Origin: Veillonella caviae
GTDB taxonomy: Bacteria > Bacillota > Negativicutes > Veillonellales > Veillonellaceae
NCBI RefSeq assembly: GCF_003992125.1
Contig: NZ_RQUY01000010.1
Span: forward strand, 19,096-83,095
Direction: 5' to 3'
Length of the DNA stretch: 64,000 nt
Both the position numbers and the translations under genes were made by a program. The notes below the pieces were generated by a model that was not told the DNA's origin, did not search any database, and worked only from the letters and a program-made list of their open reading frames with translations. Positions 17,759-27,555 of this stretch are shown here, piece after piece (the first letter of the stretch is position 1; the number at the start of each line of letters is the position of its first letter).

Positions 17759-19039
17759 ATGTTAGACTTGAAATTTGTACGAGAAAATCTCGATTTGGTA
17801 AAACAAAATCTTGAAAATCGTCACACTAAAGGCGATTTAGAGACCCTTGTGGCTGCTTATGATGAAAGAAAGCAATTAATTCAACAAGTAGAAGAATTGA
17901 AAGCACTGCGCAATTCTGTAACAGAAGAGATTAGCCAACTAAAGCGTAATAAAGAAAATGCTGATGATAAAATTGCAGAAATGAAGCGTGTTGGTGATGA
18001 TATTTCTGTTTTAGATACACGTATTCGAGATGTAGAAACTACGCTTCGTGATGCGGCATTGATGTTACCTAATATGTGCGATGAATCCGTACCTGTTGGT
18101 GCCGATGAAGAAGAAAATGTAGAGCAACGTAAATGGGGTGAACCTCGGACCTTTGATTTTGAACCACAAGCGCATTGGGATTTAGGGGAAAATTTAGATA
18201 TTCTTGATTTTAACCGTGCAGCTAAAATGAGTGGGGCTCGTTTTACAGTGTACAAAGGTTTAGGCGCTCGCTTAGAGCGTGCGCTTATCAATTTCATGGT
18301 AGACCTTCATGTAGATAAACAAGGTTATACTGAAATGATGACACCATATATGGTAACTCGAGAAACATTGACAGGTACAGGGCAGCTGCCTAAATTCGCT
18401 GAAGATATGTACCATGTAGAGGATACAGAATATTTCTTGATTCCTACTGCAGAAGTAACATTGACAAACTACCATAGTGGTGAGATTTTGAGTGAAGAAG
18501 ATTTACCTAAATATTACACTGCTTTTACTGCATGTTTCCGTGCTGAAGCGGGTTCAGCAGGTCGTGATACACGAGGCTTGATTCGTCAACATCAATTTAA
18601 CAAAGTAGAAATGGTAAAATTAGCAAAGCCAGAAGATTCTTTCAAAGAATTAGAAAAATTGACTGATAATGCAGAAGACGTATTGCGTCTCTTGGAACTG
18701 CCATTCCGAGTAATCACTCTCTGCACTGGTGATATGGGCTTTGGTTCTGCAAAAACCTATGATGTAGAGGTATGGATGCCTGCACAAGGTAAATATCGTG
18801 AAATTTCTTCTTGTTCTAATATGACTGATTTCCAAGCACGTCGTGCGAATATTAAATTCCGTCGCGGACCAAAAGGAAAACCTGAATTTGTTCATACATT
18901 GAATGGGTCTGGTCTTGCTGTGGGGCGTACGGTAGCTGCCATTTTAGAAAATAATCAACAACCAGATGGTTCTGTGGTAATCCCTAAGGTTCTCGTACCA
19001 TACATGGGGGGCGTAGAGGTTATTACTCCAGCGAAATAA
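17759..19039 (+). CDS. serS: Seryl-tRNA synthetase
   Basis: A 426-residue class II synthetase charging tRNA-Ser and also tRNA-Sec where present. The N-terminal ~110 residues form the long antiparallel coiled coil that holds the tRNA variable arm. The core follows with [15 protein letters not shown], motif 2 [21 protein letters not shown], and motif 3 [17 protein letters not shown]. The ATG at 17759 gives the canonical [12 protein letters not shown] start; the longer frame from 17729 adds non-conserved residues. A good AGAAGAGG site lies upstream. No T-box leader is visible. Confidence 0.96.
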   Translation: MLDLKFVRENLDLVKQNLENRHTKGDLETLVAAYDERKQLIQQVEELKALRNSVTEEISQLKRNKENADDKIAEMKRVGDDISVLDTRIRDVETTLRDAALMLPNMCDESVPVGADEEENVEQRKWGEPRTFDFEPQAHWDLGENLDILDFNRAAKMSGARFTVYKGLGARLERALINFMVDLHVDKQGYTEMMTPYMVTRETLTGTGQLPKFAEDMYHVEDTEYFLIPTAEVTLTNYHSGEILSEEDLPKYYTAFTACFRAEAGSAGRDTRGLIRQHQFNKVEMVKLAKPEDSFKELEKLTDNAEDVLRLLELPFRVITLCTGDMGFGSAKTYDVEVWMPAQGKYREISSCSNMTDFQARRANIKFRRGPKGKPEFVHTLNGSGLAVGRTVAAILENNQQPDGSVVIPKVLVPYMGGVEVITPAK

Positions 19040-19161
19040 AATCTTTTTAGTTGCTAATAGAGATTAGATACTGGCATTAATATGAAGCTTAGTATATGTT
19101 ATGGAATTCTATATGCATATGTTGGTAGCGGATAGTTTGAATAGTTATGTGAGGAACTGTT

Positions 19162-19806
19162 ATGAAATTTTTTATCGATACTGCTGAATTTGACGAAATT
19201 AAAGAGGCCTATTCTTTTGGATTTATCGATGGTGTAACTACAAATCCATCGTTGATTGTGAAAGCTAAACGAGATTTGCAACAAGTTATCAAAGAAATCG
19301 CAGAACATGTAGATGGACCTGTTAGTGCTGAGGTCATTGCATCTGATGCAGAAGGCATGATACAAGAGGCTCATGAACTTGTAAAGTTAGGAGCTAATGT
19401 AGTCATCAAAGTACCTATGACACCAGAAGGGCTGAAAGCCGTTGCAGTACTTTCAAAAGAAGGTATCAAAACAAATGTAACATTGATTTTCTCTGCTAAT
19501 CAAGCTTTATTAGCTGCTCGTGCTGGCGCTACATATGTAAGTCCCTTTGTAGGCCGTATTGATGATATTAGTATGGATGGATTAACATTGATTCAAGATA
19601 TTGCGGAAATCTTTGCTATTCATGGTATTGATACCGAAATTATTGCCGCTAGTGTGCGTACTCCATTGCATATTATGCAATGTGCTAAAGCGGGGGCTCA
19701 CATTGCCACTGTACCATATAAAGTATTGTTACAAGCTATGAAACACCCTTTGACTGATGCTGGATTAGAAAAATTCATGGCTGATTGGAATCAAGCTAAT
19801 CAATAA
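19162..19806 (+). CDS. fsa: Transaldolase / fructose-6-phosphate aldolase family protein
   Basis: A 214-residue TIM-barrel aldolase of the small (type 3B) transaldolase subfamily. The start [13 protein letters not shown] and the TTNPSL block are typical. The Schiff-base lysine is K83 in [11 protein letters not shown], and the phosphate-binding end is SPFVGRIDD. It either transfers dihydroxyacetone groups between sugar phosphates in the non-oxidative pentose pathway or cleaves fructose-6-phosphate; the subfamily contains both activities. The next gene is glpX, so both belong to gluconeogenic sugar-phosphate supply, which fits an organism growing on organic acids. Confidence 0.88.
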   Translation: MKFFIDTAEFDEIKEAYSFGFIDGVTTNPSLIVKAKRDLQQVIKEIAEHVDGPVSAEVIASDAEGMIQEAHELVKLGANVVIKVPMTPEGLKAVAVLSKEGIKTNVTLIFSANQALLAARAGATYVSPFVGRIDDISMDGLTLIQDIAEIFAIHGIDTEIIAASVRTPLHIMQCAKAGAHIATVPYKVLLQAMKHPLTDAGLEKFMADWNQANQ

Positions 19807-19926
19807 TATAGTTACTCTATCCCGTTGGTATCACTTAGTTTTGGAGTTGTTAGGGATTAAAGGGGATAGAAATAAGGCCCTAATACAGAGCCGTTGAATA
19901 CATATCTCTTATAAGGAGGTCTTAAG

Positions 19927-20889
19927 ATGGATCGTACATTGTCTTTAGAATTTGCTCGTGTTGTAGAAGCAGCTGCACTTCGCAGTGGGCGTTTGTTAGG
20001 TCGTGGTCAAAAGGATGCTGCTGATGGGCTCGCTGTTGATGCTATGCGTCAAGCCTTTGATTCGGTACGTATTTCTGGTACTGTAGTTATTGGGGAAGGT
20101 GAAATCGATGAAGCACCTATGTTATATATTGGTGAACATGTTGGTGCCGGTGGTCCAGAAGTAGATATTGCAGTAGACCCTATTGAAGGGACAAATTTAA
20201 TTGCAAAAGGGCAAAATGGTGCTATTGCAGTTATGGCTATTGCGGAAAAAGGCGGTTTGTTGCATGCGCCAGATATGTATATGGAAAAACTTTGCGTAGG
20301 TCCTCGCGGTGCAGGAGCTATTGATATTAATAAGTCGTTAACCGAGAATATTAAATCTGTAGCAGCTAAGATGGAACGTAATGTAGATGAAATTAACCTT
20401 GTTATGCTTGATCGTGAACGCCACTATGGTTTAATGCAAGAAGCTCGTGATTTAGGGGCTCGCATTATGCTTATTTCTGATGGTGATGTAAATCCTGCAA
20501 TGGAATGTTGTATCGAAGGCTCTGGTGTACATATGGTAGTAGGTACTGGTGGTGCTCCAGAAGGTGTCTTAGCTGCAGCTGCTCTTAAATGTGTAGGCGG
20601 TGATATGCAAGCACGTTTGAAACCAGAAACGGAAGAAGAAATTCGTCGTTGTCATGAAATGGGCATTAAAGATGTAAATCAAGTGTTGACATTAGATGAT
20701 TTGGTACGTAGCGACGATGTTATTTTTGCAGCTACAGCTATTACTCGTGGTAATTTGCTAAACCCAATCCAATATTTCCCTGGTGGTGCTCGTACACATA
20801 CTATTGTGATGCGTTCTAAAACTGGAACTGTGCGATTCTTAGATACAATTCATATGGATGAGAAATTAAAAACGTTGAAAGCTCGTTAA
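19927..20889 (+). CDS. glpX: Fructose-1,6-bisphosphatase, class II
   Basis: A 320-residue metal-dependent phosphatase making fructose-6-phosphate, the committed step of gluconeogenesis. Metal-binding motifs of the Li-sensitive phosphatase superfamily are seen: GEGEIDEAP (56-64) and DPIEGTN (84-90). GTGGAPEG and DVIFAATAITRG lie downstream. The length is normal for GlpX. AAGGAGG is positioned for the ATG at 19927. It follows the aldolase gene by 120 bases and is closed by a strong terminator. Confidence 0.95.
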   Translation: MDRTLSLEFARVVEAAALRSGRLLGRGQKDAADGLAVDAMRQAFDSVRISGTVVIGEGEIDEAPMLYIGEHVGAGGPEVDIAVDPIEGTNLIAKGQNGAIAVMAIAEKGGLLHAPDMYMEKLCVGPRGAGAIDINKSLTENIKSVAAKMERNVDEINLVMLDRERHYGLMQEARDLGARIMLISDGDVNPAMECCIEGSGVHMVVGTGGAPEGVLAAAALKCVGGDMQARLKPETEEEIRRCHEMGIKDVNQVLTLDDLVRSDDVIFAATAITRGNLLNPIQYFPGGARTHTIVMRSKTGTVRFLDTIHMDEKLKTLKAR

Positions 20890-20990
20890 TTGAAATATAT
20901 GCTTACTTTTTACTTGTCAATGATAAAGATACTTTATTGAGACTATAAGGTCAGTAGTTTAAGCATTATATAATTGTATATGAACTCCGT

Positions 20991-21032
20991 AAAAATCCCC
21001 TAAGACTATCCATTAATCTTAGGGGATTTTAC
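20991..21032 (+). terminator. Strong terminator after glpX
   Basis: A 14-bp perfect stem AAAATCCCCTAAGA/TCTTAGGGGATTTT (20992-21005 with 21017-21030). A residues on the left arm and T residues on the right mean it could act in both directions. Confidence 0.9.
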
Positions 21033-21062
21033 TTGATGAGAACTATGTAAAAATAGTATAAT
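21033..21062 (+). promoter_or_regulatory. Predicted promoter for murA-mreB
   Basis: TTGATG (21033-21038) and a perfect TATAAT (21057-21062) at an 18-base spacing, 72 bases before murA. Confidence 0.65.
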
Positions 21063-21134
21063 AAGATTTAGTATATAACAGTATGACATATACAGCTTTG
21101 GCTGCTAACTATAAGATGTGTAGGAGGAATTCTT

Positions 21135-22400
21135 TTGGAAAAGCTAATCATAAAAGGTGGTAATCGACTTGAAGGGCGAATTCGTGTAAGTAGTGCTAAA
21201 AATGCGGTCCTTCCGATTATTGCGGCTACACTATTGGCGTCGACACCAAGTAAGTTATTGGACATTCCTAATTTGGAAGACGTAGGTACTATTTCCCAAG
21301 TTATTGAATCATTAGGTGTAAAAATCACTCGTAATGATGCTGATGGGGAGATTATCTTTGACGCATCCATGTTAACTGCTACAGAAGCACCAAGTGAATT
21401 AGTTCGAAAAATGCGTGCATCCTTCCTCGTAATGGGACCATTATTGGCTCGTAAAGGGGCTGCTAAAATTTATATGCCTGGTGGTTGTGCTATTGGCGCA
21501 CGTCCTATTGATTTACATTTAAAAGCCTTTGAGGCACTGGGCGCTAAGATTGAAGTAACCGAAGATTATGTGTGTGCTGAAGCGCCAAATGGTTTAAAAG
21601 GCACCCAAATTTACCTCGATTTCCCAAGTGTAGGGGCTACTGAAAACGTAATTATGGCTGCGTCTATGGCTGAAGGTAAAACGATTATCGAAAATGCTGC
21701 AGAAGAACCTGAAATTGTTGATTTAGCAACATTTTTGAATGCTATGGGGGCTAATATTCGAGGTGCTGGTACAAATGTAATTCGCATCGAAGGTGTACCA
21801 TCTTTGCATGGTGCCATTCACACAGTAATTCCTGATCGTATTGAAGCTGGTACATATCTTATTGCAGCGGCTATGGCTGGTGGTGATGTGTTTGTAGAAA
21901 ACGCATTGCCTGAGCATTTAAAACCAGTGGTAGCGAAATTGAAAGAAGCAGGAGTAACTGTAGAAGAAGATATTGATGGTATTCGCGTTATTAGTTCTGG
22001 TAAAGGATTGAAAGCTGTAGATATTAAAACACTACCATATCCAGGTTTTCCAACTGATATGCAAGCACAATTTATGGCTTTTACAACCATTGCAGAAGGT
22101 ACGAGTACTGTAACGGAAACGGTGTTTGAAAATCGTTTTATGCATGTTGCGGAACTTCGTAAAATGGGGGCTCATATTGATATCGATAATCGTAAAGCTA
22201 TCGTTGAAGGAATGCCGACATTGCATGGTGCTGAGGTAAACGCTACAGATTTACGAGCTGGTGCAGCCCTTGTTTGTGCAGGTCTTGCTGCAGAAGGTAC
22301 TACGAAAATTGGTCGGTTACATCACATTGACCGTGGTTATGATGATTTAGTGGGTAAATTGAAAAGGTTAGGTGCCGATATTGTTCGGGTTGACGAATAA
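21135..22400 (+). CDS. murA: UDP-N-acetylglucosamine 1-carboxyvinyltransferase
   Basis: A 421-residue enzyme that adds enolpyruvate from PEP to UDP-GlcNAc, the first committed step of peptidoglycan synthesis. The active-site cysteine is C118 in [16 protein letters not shown], so fosfomycin sensitivity would be expected. K22-N23 (SAKNAVLP) and the loop [11 protein letters not shown] are also conserved. The start is TTG at 21135, preceded by TAGGAGG at a good distance; no ATG fits the conserved N-terminus. The 3' end overlaps the next gene's longest frame by 29 bases, indicating coupled translation with the MreB homologue. Confidence 0.95.
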   Translation: MEKLIIKGGNRLEGRIRVSSAKNAVLPIIAATLLASTPSKLLDIPNLEDVGTISQVIESLGVKITRNDADGEIIFDASMLTATEAPSELVRKMRASFLVMGPLLARKGAAKIYMPGGCAIGARPIDLHLKAFEALGAKIEVTEDYVCAEAPNGLKGTQIYLDFPSVGATENVIMAASMAEGKTIIENAAEEPEIVDLATFLNAMGANIRGAGTNVIRIEGVPSLHGAIHTVIPDRIEAGTYLIAAAMAGGDVFVENALPEHLKPVVAKLKEAGVTVEEDIDGIRVISSGKGLKAVDIKTLPYPGFPTDMQAQFMAFTTIAEGTSTVTETVFENRFMHVAELRKMGAHIDIDNRKAIVEGMPTLHGAEVNATDLRAGAALVCAGLAAEGTTKIGRLHHIDRGYDDLVGKLKRLGADIVRVDE

Positions 22401-23862
22401 GAATAGGAACCAAAAACAGAATACATTGAAACGAAGCCGGCGTAAACAAGTGCCGGCTTCAAGTCGCATAAATAGATTGGCGAATAATAGTGGGAGTGAG
22501 GATGCTTCCAGTTATATAGAAGGTGCTGGTAGTGTACACTCTGATGTGGACGCCCTTCATGGCCGTAATGCCACAATAAATTCACAGGCTAACTCGCGTC
22601 GTATTATTCGGCGTAAAAAGAGAATTAATCAACAGATTGCATCACAACCTGTATTGAGTCGTATTGATAGTAAACTAAAAGAACTTGTAAAAAATCGTAC
22701 GACTCGTAGTGCCTCCGTTAAGGTTACTGCTATGCGTCGTAAAGAACGGCAAGAAAAACGAATGGAGCCTATTGCAAAAACGACACCGGCTATGACATTG
22801 AAGCGAATAGTGTCGCCTGTTAATGTAGGTGAAGCAGTCGCAAAGATTGGCCGATTATTGACATTTGATTTGGGCATTGATTTAGGTACCGCCAATGTAT
22901 TGATTTATGCGAAAGGAAAAGGGCTTGTCCTTGATGAACCTTCATGTGTAGCAAAAGAGACTCATACTGGTGATGTACTTGCAGTTGGTGAAGAAGCACG
23001 TCGTATGATTGGTCGTACGCCGAGAGGTATCTCTGTGATTCATCCTGTGCAGGCTGGAGTTATTGCTGATTACGATATGACCGAGTTTATGCTGAAATAT
23101 TTTATTCGCTCTGTAGTACCTGCGTCTCGGCTTATGAAAACACGTATTGTCGTATGTGTACCATCAGGGATTACACCTGTTGAAAAGCGTGCTATTTTAG
23201 AAGCTCTTCTTCGTACTGGGGCTAAAAAAACCGTACTCATAGAAGAGCCTTTAGCTGCTGCGATGGGAACTAATTTAAATGAAGCAGAACAAGTTGGGGC
23301 TATGGTAGTTGATATTGGTGGTGGAACTACAGATATTGCAGTTCTATCTGATACCGGTGTTGTAGTGAGTGAATCTATTCGTATTGGTGGGGGCACTTTT
23401 ACAGACTCTATCATTCGTTATGTACGAAGAAAAAAGAAATTAGTTATTGGGCCCTTAACGGCTGAGGAGATAAAGGTTTCCATAGGCACTGTAGACAGAC
23501 GTTCTCAAGAGGAAATAGTGGATATTCGCGGTCGTGATGTTATATCAGGACTGCCTAAGACCGTAAGCCTTACGTCTCTGGAAATTCAACGTGCCTTAGA
23601 ATCACAAGTGATGAGTATTCTGGAGGGGGTTAAGGGAATATTAGAAAAAACACCTCCAGAGTTAGTAGCTTCTATTAGTGATCATGGTATTATTCTAACG
23701 GGTGGCGGTGTATTAATTGACGGTTTAGACCGAGTGATTACTCGCTCTGTTGGCATTGCGGCATATGTAGTGGAAAATCCTCGGTATGCAGTTATAAAAG
23801 GGGTGGCTAAAGCTTTGGATGAAATGGCGTCTCTTCGTGATACATTAGAAGATTTGCAATAA
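22372..23862 (+). CDS. mreB: MreB/Mbl-family actin-like protein with a basic N-terminal extension
   Basis: Residues ~160-496 are a complete bacterial actin fold: phosphate-1 loop [14 protein letters not shown], phosphate-2 [12 protein letters not shown] and adenosine motif [10 protein letters not shown]. MreB filaments position wall synthesis at the inner face of the membrane. A usual MreB has ~335-345 residues, so the first ~160 are extra. They are low-complexity and rich in Lys/Arg ([20 protein letters not shown]), then an amphipathic stretch before the core. The frame stays open through this part, and otherwise murA and mreB would be separated by ~450 bases. The exact start is uncertain: GTG 22372 is the longest, and later ATGs near 22732-22795 are possible. 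Coupled to murA. Confidence 0.8.
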   Translation: MPILFGLTNKNRNQKQNTLKRSRRKQVPASSRINRLANNSGSEDASSYIEGAGSVHSDVDALHGRNATINSQANSRRIIRRKKRINQQIASQPVLSRIDSKLKELVKNRTTRSASVKVTAMRRKERQEKRMEPIAKTTPAMTLKRIVSPVNVGEAVAKIGRLLTFDLGIDLGTANVLIYAKGKGLVLDEPSCVAKETHTGDVLAVGEEARRMIGRTPRGISVIHPVQAGVIADYDMTEFMLKYFIRSVVPASRLMKTRIVVCVPSGITPVEKRAILEALLRTGAKKTVLIEEPLAAAMGTNLNEAEQVGAMVVDIGGGTTDIAVLSDTGVVVSESIRIGGGTFTDSIIRYVRRKKKLVIGPLTAEEIKVSIGTVDRRSQEEIVDIRGRDVISGLPKTVSLTSLEIQRALESQVMSILEGVKGILEKTPPELVASISDHGIILTGGGVLIDGLDRVITRSVGIAAYVVENPRYAVIKGVAKALDEMASLRDTLEDLQ

Positions 23863-23895
23863 TAATGCAACGTTACAATAGAGAAAGGAGCCTTT

Positions 23896-25229
23896 ATGAT
23901 TCGTCGAACTCTGTTAGCAGTATTAGCAACCACTATTTTAGGGAATACAGCTTTCGCAGGTGATTTAACAGCTGTTCGGATATCTAACTATGATGGCACG
24001 AGCCGTATTGTATTAGACTTGACAGAATTGCCACTGTCTTGGACTAAATCTTATAATGATACGACTAATACGGTAACCTTGAATTTAGCGAATACAAATA
24101 ATAAAGTTAATCAATCCATAGATAGGGATACCAATCAAAAGGGAGTGCTAAAAGGTATTGGGTTTACCACAATTAACGGTGGATTACAAGTTAAATTGAT
24201 AGGTAATCAAGATATTAATTATCATGCTTTTACTTTATCTAAACCAGAACGTCTTGTGGTGGATATGTTTTCTGATTATAGTCAAAAGACGACTCGAAAC
24301 ATTAACGACTCTATACAAATATCAAAAATTAAAAGTACTGTGCAGAAGGTATCATTCAGGCGTTATCTATGGTGGTTAGTAATGAATCGCCTATGAAAAT
24401 TATCAATTCTACACAAGGTATAGCATTGTCTCAAATTGGTCAATCTCATGTAGCGGCAGTTGGGTTAAAGACGGTAAATGCTAATTTTGATAAACCATAT
24501 GCAGTGAGCAAAACAGGTGAAGCGGATGTTGATAAAATACAATCTACTGGGGTGTTGCGATATACGCCTAGTAGAGGTTATTTTGTAGAAGAGAAGCGAC
24601 CTTTGTTACAAGCAAAAGCTGGTAACGATACATTGTTGATTTCTGCTGTTAATGAACCGCGTCGTAACAATACGTTAACATTGTATACAAATCAGTATGG
24701 TTCCTCTACCAATACCAATCAATATGGTTATGAAGTGACTGTTAAGTCTGGGAAAGTGGTAAATCTATCAAAAGGGAATTCGCCCATAACTGAGGGGGGA
24801 TATGTCCTTTCTGCACATGGCGAAGCGATTAAAGCATTAAAAACTTTGAAAGTAGGTACCCCTGTTGTACTAGAAACGAGACCAGAGTTAGCTAAAATTG
24901 ATACTGATGGGGGATCCTTGTTTGAGGGAGGAACATTGGTGTTGAAGCAGGGGCATTATGTAGGTCCTAGCCATTCGCTAAATGAAAGTCGTTCGTTAAT
25001 AGGTACTACGAAGGATGAAAAGTTAGTGGTTGCTGTTGTTGACAAAGCATTACCTACATCGGTGGGGGTTACCTTAGAGGAGGGTGCAGCATTACTATCT
25101 TCTATGGGGGCTATTAATGGATTTGAGTTATCTAACCAAGGTGGTGTTGATATAACAGTTAATCGAGATTATATTCATAAAACTGACAATCAATACACAG
25201 AATATAAAAATATATTGCTTATCAAATAA
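23896..25229 (+). pseudogene. AMIN-domain / phosphodiester glycosidase-like protein, apparently frameshifted
   Basis: Two overlapping frames together make one protein. The first (23896-24396) has a signal peptide ending AFA and an AMIN domain (VRISNYDGTSRIVLDLTE, later KPERLVVDMF), a module that targets envelope proteins to peptidoglycan. The second (24369-25229, -1 frame) carries the later part of a phosphodiester glycosidase (NAGPA/DUF2233) domain: NEPRRNNTLTLYTNQYG, then GGYVLSAHG, then VGVTLEEGAALLSSMGA. The change of frame falls near 24350-24375 and fits a one-base loss. The glycosidase part also looks worn: the usual AxNgxFF block and the final LDGGGS site are not seen (LSNQGGVD instead). 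It is either a decaying gene, a sequencing error, or two separate proteins. AMIN-glycosidase proteins next to wall genes usually remodel envelope glycans. Confidence 0.6.
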
Positions 25230-25248
25230 AAGTTGTGTGCAATTTTGT

Positions 25249-25277
25249 TTGAGAAAAACATTTAAATTTAGTATAAT
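25249..25277 (+). promoter_or_regulatory. Promoter for the lipoyl-like gene and the mla operon
   Basis: TTGAGA (25249-25254) and a perfect TATAAT (25272-25277) with a 17-base spacer, 37 bases before the start codon. It probably drives 25314 through the TolC gene, since no terminator is seen until 31860. Confidence 0.75.
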
Positions 25278-25313
25278 ACACTTATGTATCTAATTAAAAA
25301 AGGAGGGAGCGTT

Positions 25314-25598
25314 ATGAAAAAAACAATGTTAGCCTTAGTTGCATTAACAGCAATAGGCATTACTTCTGCAATGGCGGCCCCTGTATCATATCAAAGTGTA
25401 TTAACAGGTAAAGTAGCTTCTGTTGTTAATGTTGGTGCGCCTGTTACAGAGGGACAGACATTAGTAACTGTAGAAACCTTAGCAGGTCCAATGGCGGCAG
25501 CTAAATCTACTGTAACTGGTACTGTATCTGCAGTGAATGTTACAGTAGGATCTGACGTTTCTCGTGACCAAGTCGTTGTCACAGTGGAAAGCAAATAA
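25314..25598 (+). CDS. Small secreted protein with a biotinyl/lipoyl-like fold
   Basis: A 94-residue protein. A signal peptide (residues 1-22, ending AMAAP) is followed by ~70 residues with the barrel-sandwich pattern of biotinyl/lipoyl or HlyD hairpin domains: GAPVTEGQTLVTVET, a turn, then GTVSAVNVTVGSDVSRDQVVVTVES. The carrier Lys of true biotin domains (MKM) is not in place, since ETLAGPM occupies that point, so it is probably structural rather than modified. It would be periplasmic. The start at 25314 follows AGGAGGGAG; the longer frame (25284) is unlikely. It lies 11 bases before the SpoIVB-type protease and may act with it or with the envelope export genes. Function unknown. Confidence 0.6.
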   Translation: MKKTMLALVALTAIGITSAMAAPVSYQSVLTGKVASVVNVGAPVTEGQTLVTVETLAGPMAAAKSTVTGTVSAVNVTVGSDVSRDQVVVTVESK

Positions 25599-25609
25599 AG
25601 GAGATAGGA

Positions 25610-27544
25610 ATGAAGTTTACTCATTCTTGGCGTCGGTATAGAAAAACGATACTGGCGCTTTTCTTCTGTAGTGCTCTAACATCGGTGCAGGCTGTAGATT
25701 TTATGTCTGTTAGTGATGTTGAGACCGGTATGGAAGGTATAGCAAAAACAGTAATTGTGGGAGATACCATTTCTGCTTTTGATGTAAAGGTATTAGGTGT
25801 TATGAAGGATAAAGGTCCTTCGGGTCATTTGATATTGGCAAAATTCTCAGGCCCTGTAATGGAACAGACTGGTGGTATTGCACATGGTATGAGTGGTAGC
25901 CCTGTATATATCAATGGTAAGTTAGTTGGTGCTGTAGCTTATGGTTGGGGTTTTGCAGATGGTACTATTGGTATGATTACACCTATCGAAGATATGGTGA
26001 AACTATGGAATATTCCGTATGAAAAAAATCTGACTAACATATGGTCTGACCAACAATTAATCCCTATGAAAACACCATTGATGGCTTATGGTTTTGATAG
26101 AACATCGATGGATTACTTTAAATCTAAATTACCACAATATAATTATGAAACCTATGATACGGCTTCCTCTAGTGGTGATGATATAGCTAAACCACTTGTA
26201 GATGGTGGTTCTGTAGCAGCTCTCTTAGTAGATGGTGATTTAAAACTTGGTGCTATTGGTACTGTTACTTATGTAGATGGTAATCAAATAGTAGCTTTTG
26301 GACATCCATTTTTAAAACATGGTTCAGCTAATTATTTTATGCATAATGCCAATATTTTTACCGTAGTTAAAAGTTATGAATCAGCTTTTAAATTAGGATC
26401 TATGGGTAGTGAAATCGGGACCGTAACAGAAGATCGTGGTGCTGGTATTGCTGGTGTATCTGGTGTTATTTCTAGTGGCATTCCAATGCGATTTAATCTA
26501 ATTGATTTAGATATGGGGCGAGATACAGTCTCTAATGTGAAAGTTATTGAAGATAAGGAGATGACCCCTACATTAGCGGCTACGTCTTTATATAATATGC
26601 TTAATAAAACATTGGATCGTAGTGGTTCTGGTACAGCTACTATTAGTTATACTATTACGCCTAGAAATAAAAATTTAAAATCATTAACTAGAACGAATAT
26701 GTTCTATAGCTCTGATTCTATTAGTGAAAAAACAGTTGATGAGTTCTATAATGTTATTGACGTGTTGATGAATAATCGTTTTATTGATTATGAAATTACT
26801 GATATTCAGGTGAAAACAAAGGTAACACAAGATAAGAAAACAGCTAAGCTCATTGATGCCACTGCATCTTCTACTATTGTTTCACCAGGAGATACCATTG
26901 TTATCGATGTCGTTCTTGAACCATATCGTGGCGATAAAATCGTTAAGGAAATTTTCTTTACTGTTCCTAAAGATAAACCTCTTGGGACCTATACATTAGA
27001 AGTTCGTGGTGGTGGAGAAATTCCTTTGCCATATGTACTGGAAAAACAGAAATACAATCTTACTGATGAAGTAATACGTCGATTAAAAGTATATAAAGAT
27101 TTTGACGATTTGTTTGATGAATTGCAAAAAACAGATACGAATAATCAAATTGTTGTTGAATTCTTAGAAGATGGTATTAGCTTAGTTAATGAAGAATCAT
27201 CTACAAAAGCTGTAAAAAAAGCAAAACTACGAGATGTAGAAGAGAAACCATCACCAGAGGGGATTAAGAAAAAGAAATCTACTGATGATATTGGCGATGG
27301 TAAAGATGATGATAAGAAAAAGGAAAAAACTGCAGTTGATACAGAATATATTGTACAAGGTGATGGGCAATTTACAATTCAAGTTATGGATCCACGTAAG
27401 CGAGATAAAGTGTTAGAAAAACGTGAAAAAGAAGCGAAAGCTAAGGCGAAAATGGAACATAAATTAGAATTAGAAAAACTAGAGCATTCAAAAGATAGTG
27501 AAAAAGTATCGGGTAGCAAAAATAAACAAGATGTAGCTAAGTAA
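25610..27544 (+). CDS. SpoIVB-type (S55) serine peptidase domain protein
   Basis: A 644-residue exported protein. After a basic N-terminus and hydrophobic segment (signal peptide to ~28), residues ~30-330 resemble the S55 peptidase domain of SpoIVB. The nucleophile motif GMSGSPVYINGKLVGAVAY is at ~93-111 and the second conserved block IVAFGHPFL is near 223-231. The PDZ domain of SpoIVB is not visible. The C-terminal third is beta-rich, and the last ~120 residues are highly charged and Lys/Glu-rich, likely a coiled coil reaching into the periplasm. SpoIVB activates a sporulation signal; here, in an apparently non-sporulating diderm and directly before mlaEFD, it may process or scaffold envelope proteins. 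That role is inferred from position. Confidence 0.75.
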   Translation: MKFTHSWRRYRKTILALFFCSALTSVQAVDFMSVSDVETGMEGIAKTVIVGDTISAFDVKVLGVMKDKGPSGHLILAKFSGPVMEQTGGIAHGMSGSPVYINGKLVGAVAYGWGFADGTIGMITPIEDMVKLWNIPYEKNLTNIWSDQQLIPMKTPLMAYGFDRTSMDYFKSKLPQYNYETYDTASSSGDDIAKPLVDGGSVAALLVDGDLKLGAIGTVTYVDGNQIVAFGHPFLKHGSANYFMHNANIFTVVKSYESAFKLGSMGSEIGTVTEDRGAGIAGVSGVISSGIPMRFNLIDLDMGRDTVSNVKVIEDKEMTPTLAATSLYNMLNKTLDRSGSGTATISYTITPRNKNLKSLTRTNMFYSSDSISEKTVDEFYNVIDVLMNNRFIDYEITDIQVKTKVTQDKKTAKLIDATASSTIVSPGDTIVIDVVLEPYRGDKIVKEIFFTVPKDKPLGTYTLEVRGGGEIPLPYVLEKQKYNLTDEVIRRLKVYKDFDDLFDELQKTDTNNQIVVEFLEDGISLVNEESSTKAVKKAKLRDVEEKPSPEGIKKKKSTDDIGDGKDDDKKKEKTAVDTEYIVQGDGQFTIQVMDPRKRDKVLEKREKEAKAKAKMEHKLELEKLEHSKDSEKVSGSKNKQDVAK

Positions 27545-27555
27545 GGAGGAGCACG

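Noticed and set aside
11051..19039. T-box riboswitches in front of lysS or serS
   Set aside because: Neither leader contains the conserved T-box sequence (AGGGTGGNACCGCG) or a specifier-loop hairpin. The serS leader holds only a terminator-like inverted repeat, and lysS is 25 bases after greA.
25314..25598. Biotin carboxyl carrier subunit of a decarboxylase
   Set aside because: The protein has a signal peptide and lacks the MKM biotinylation motif, so it is not a cytoplasmic carrier domain.
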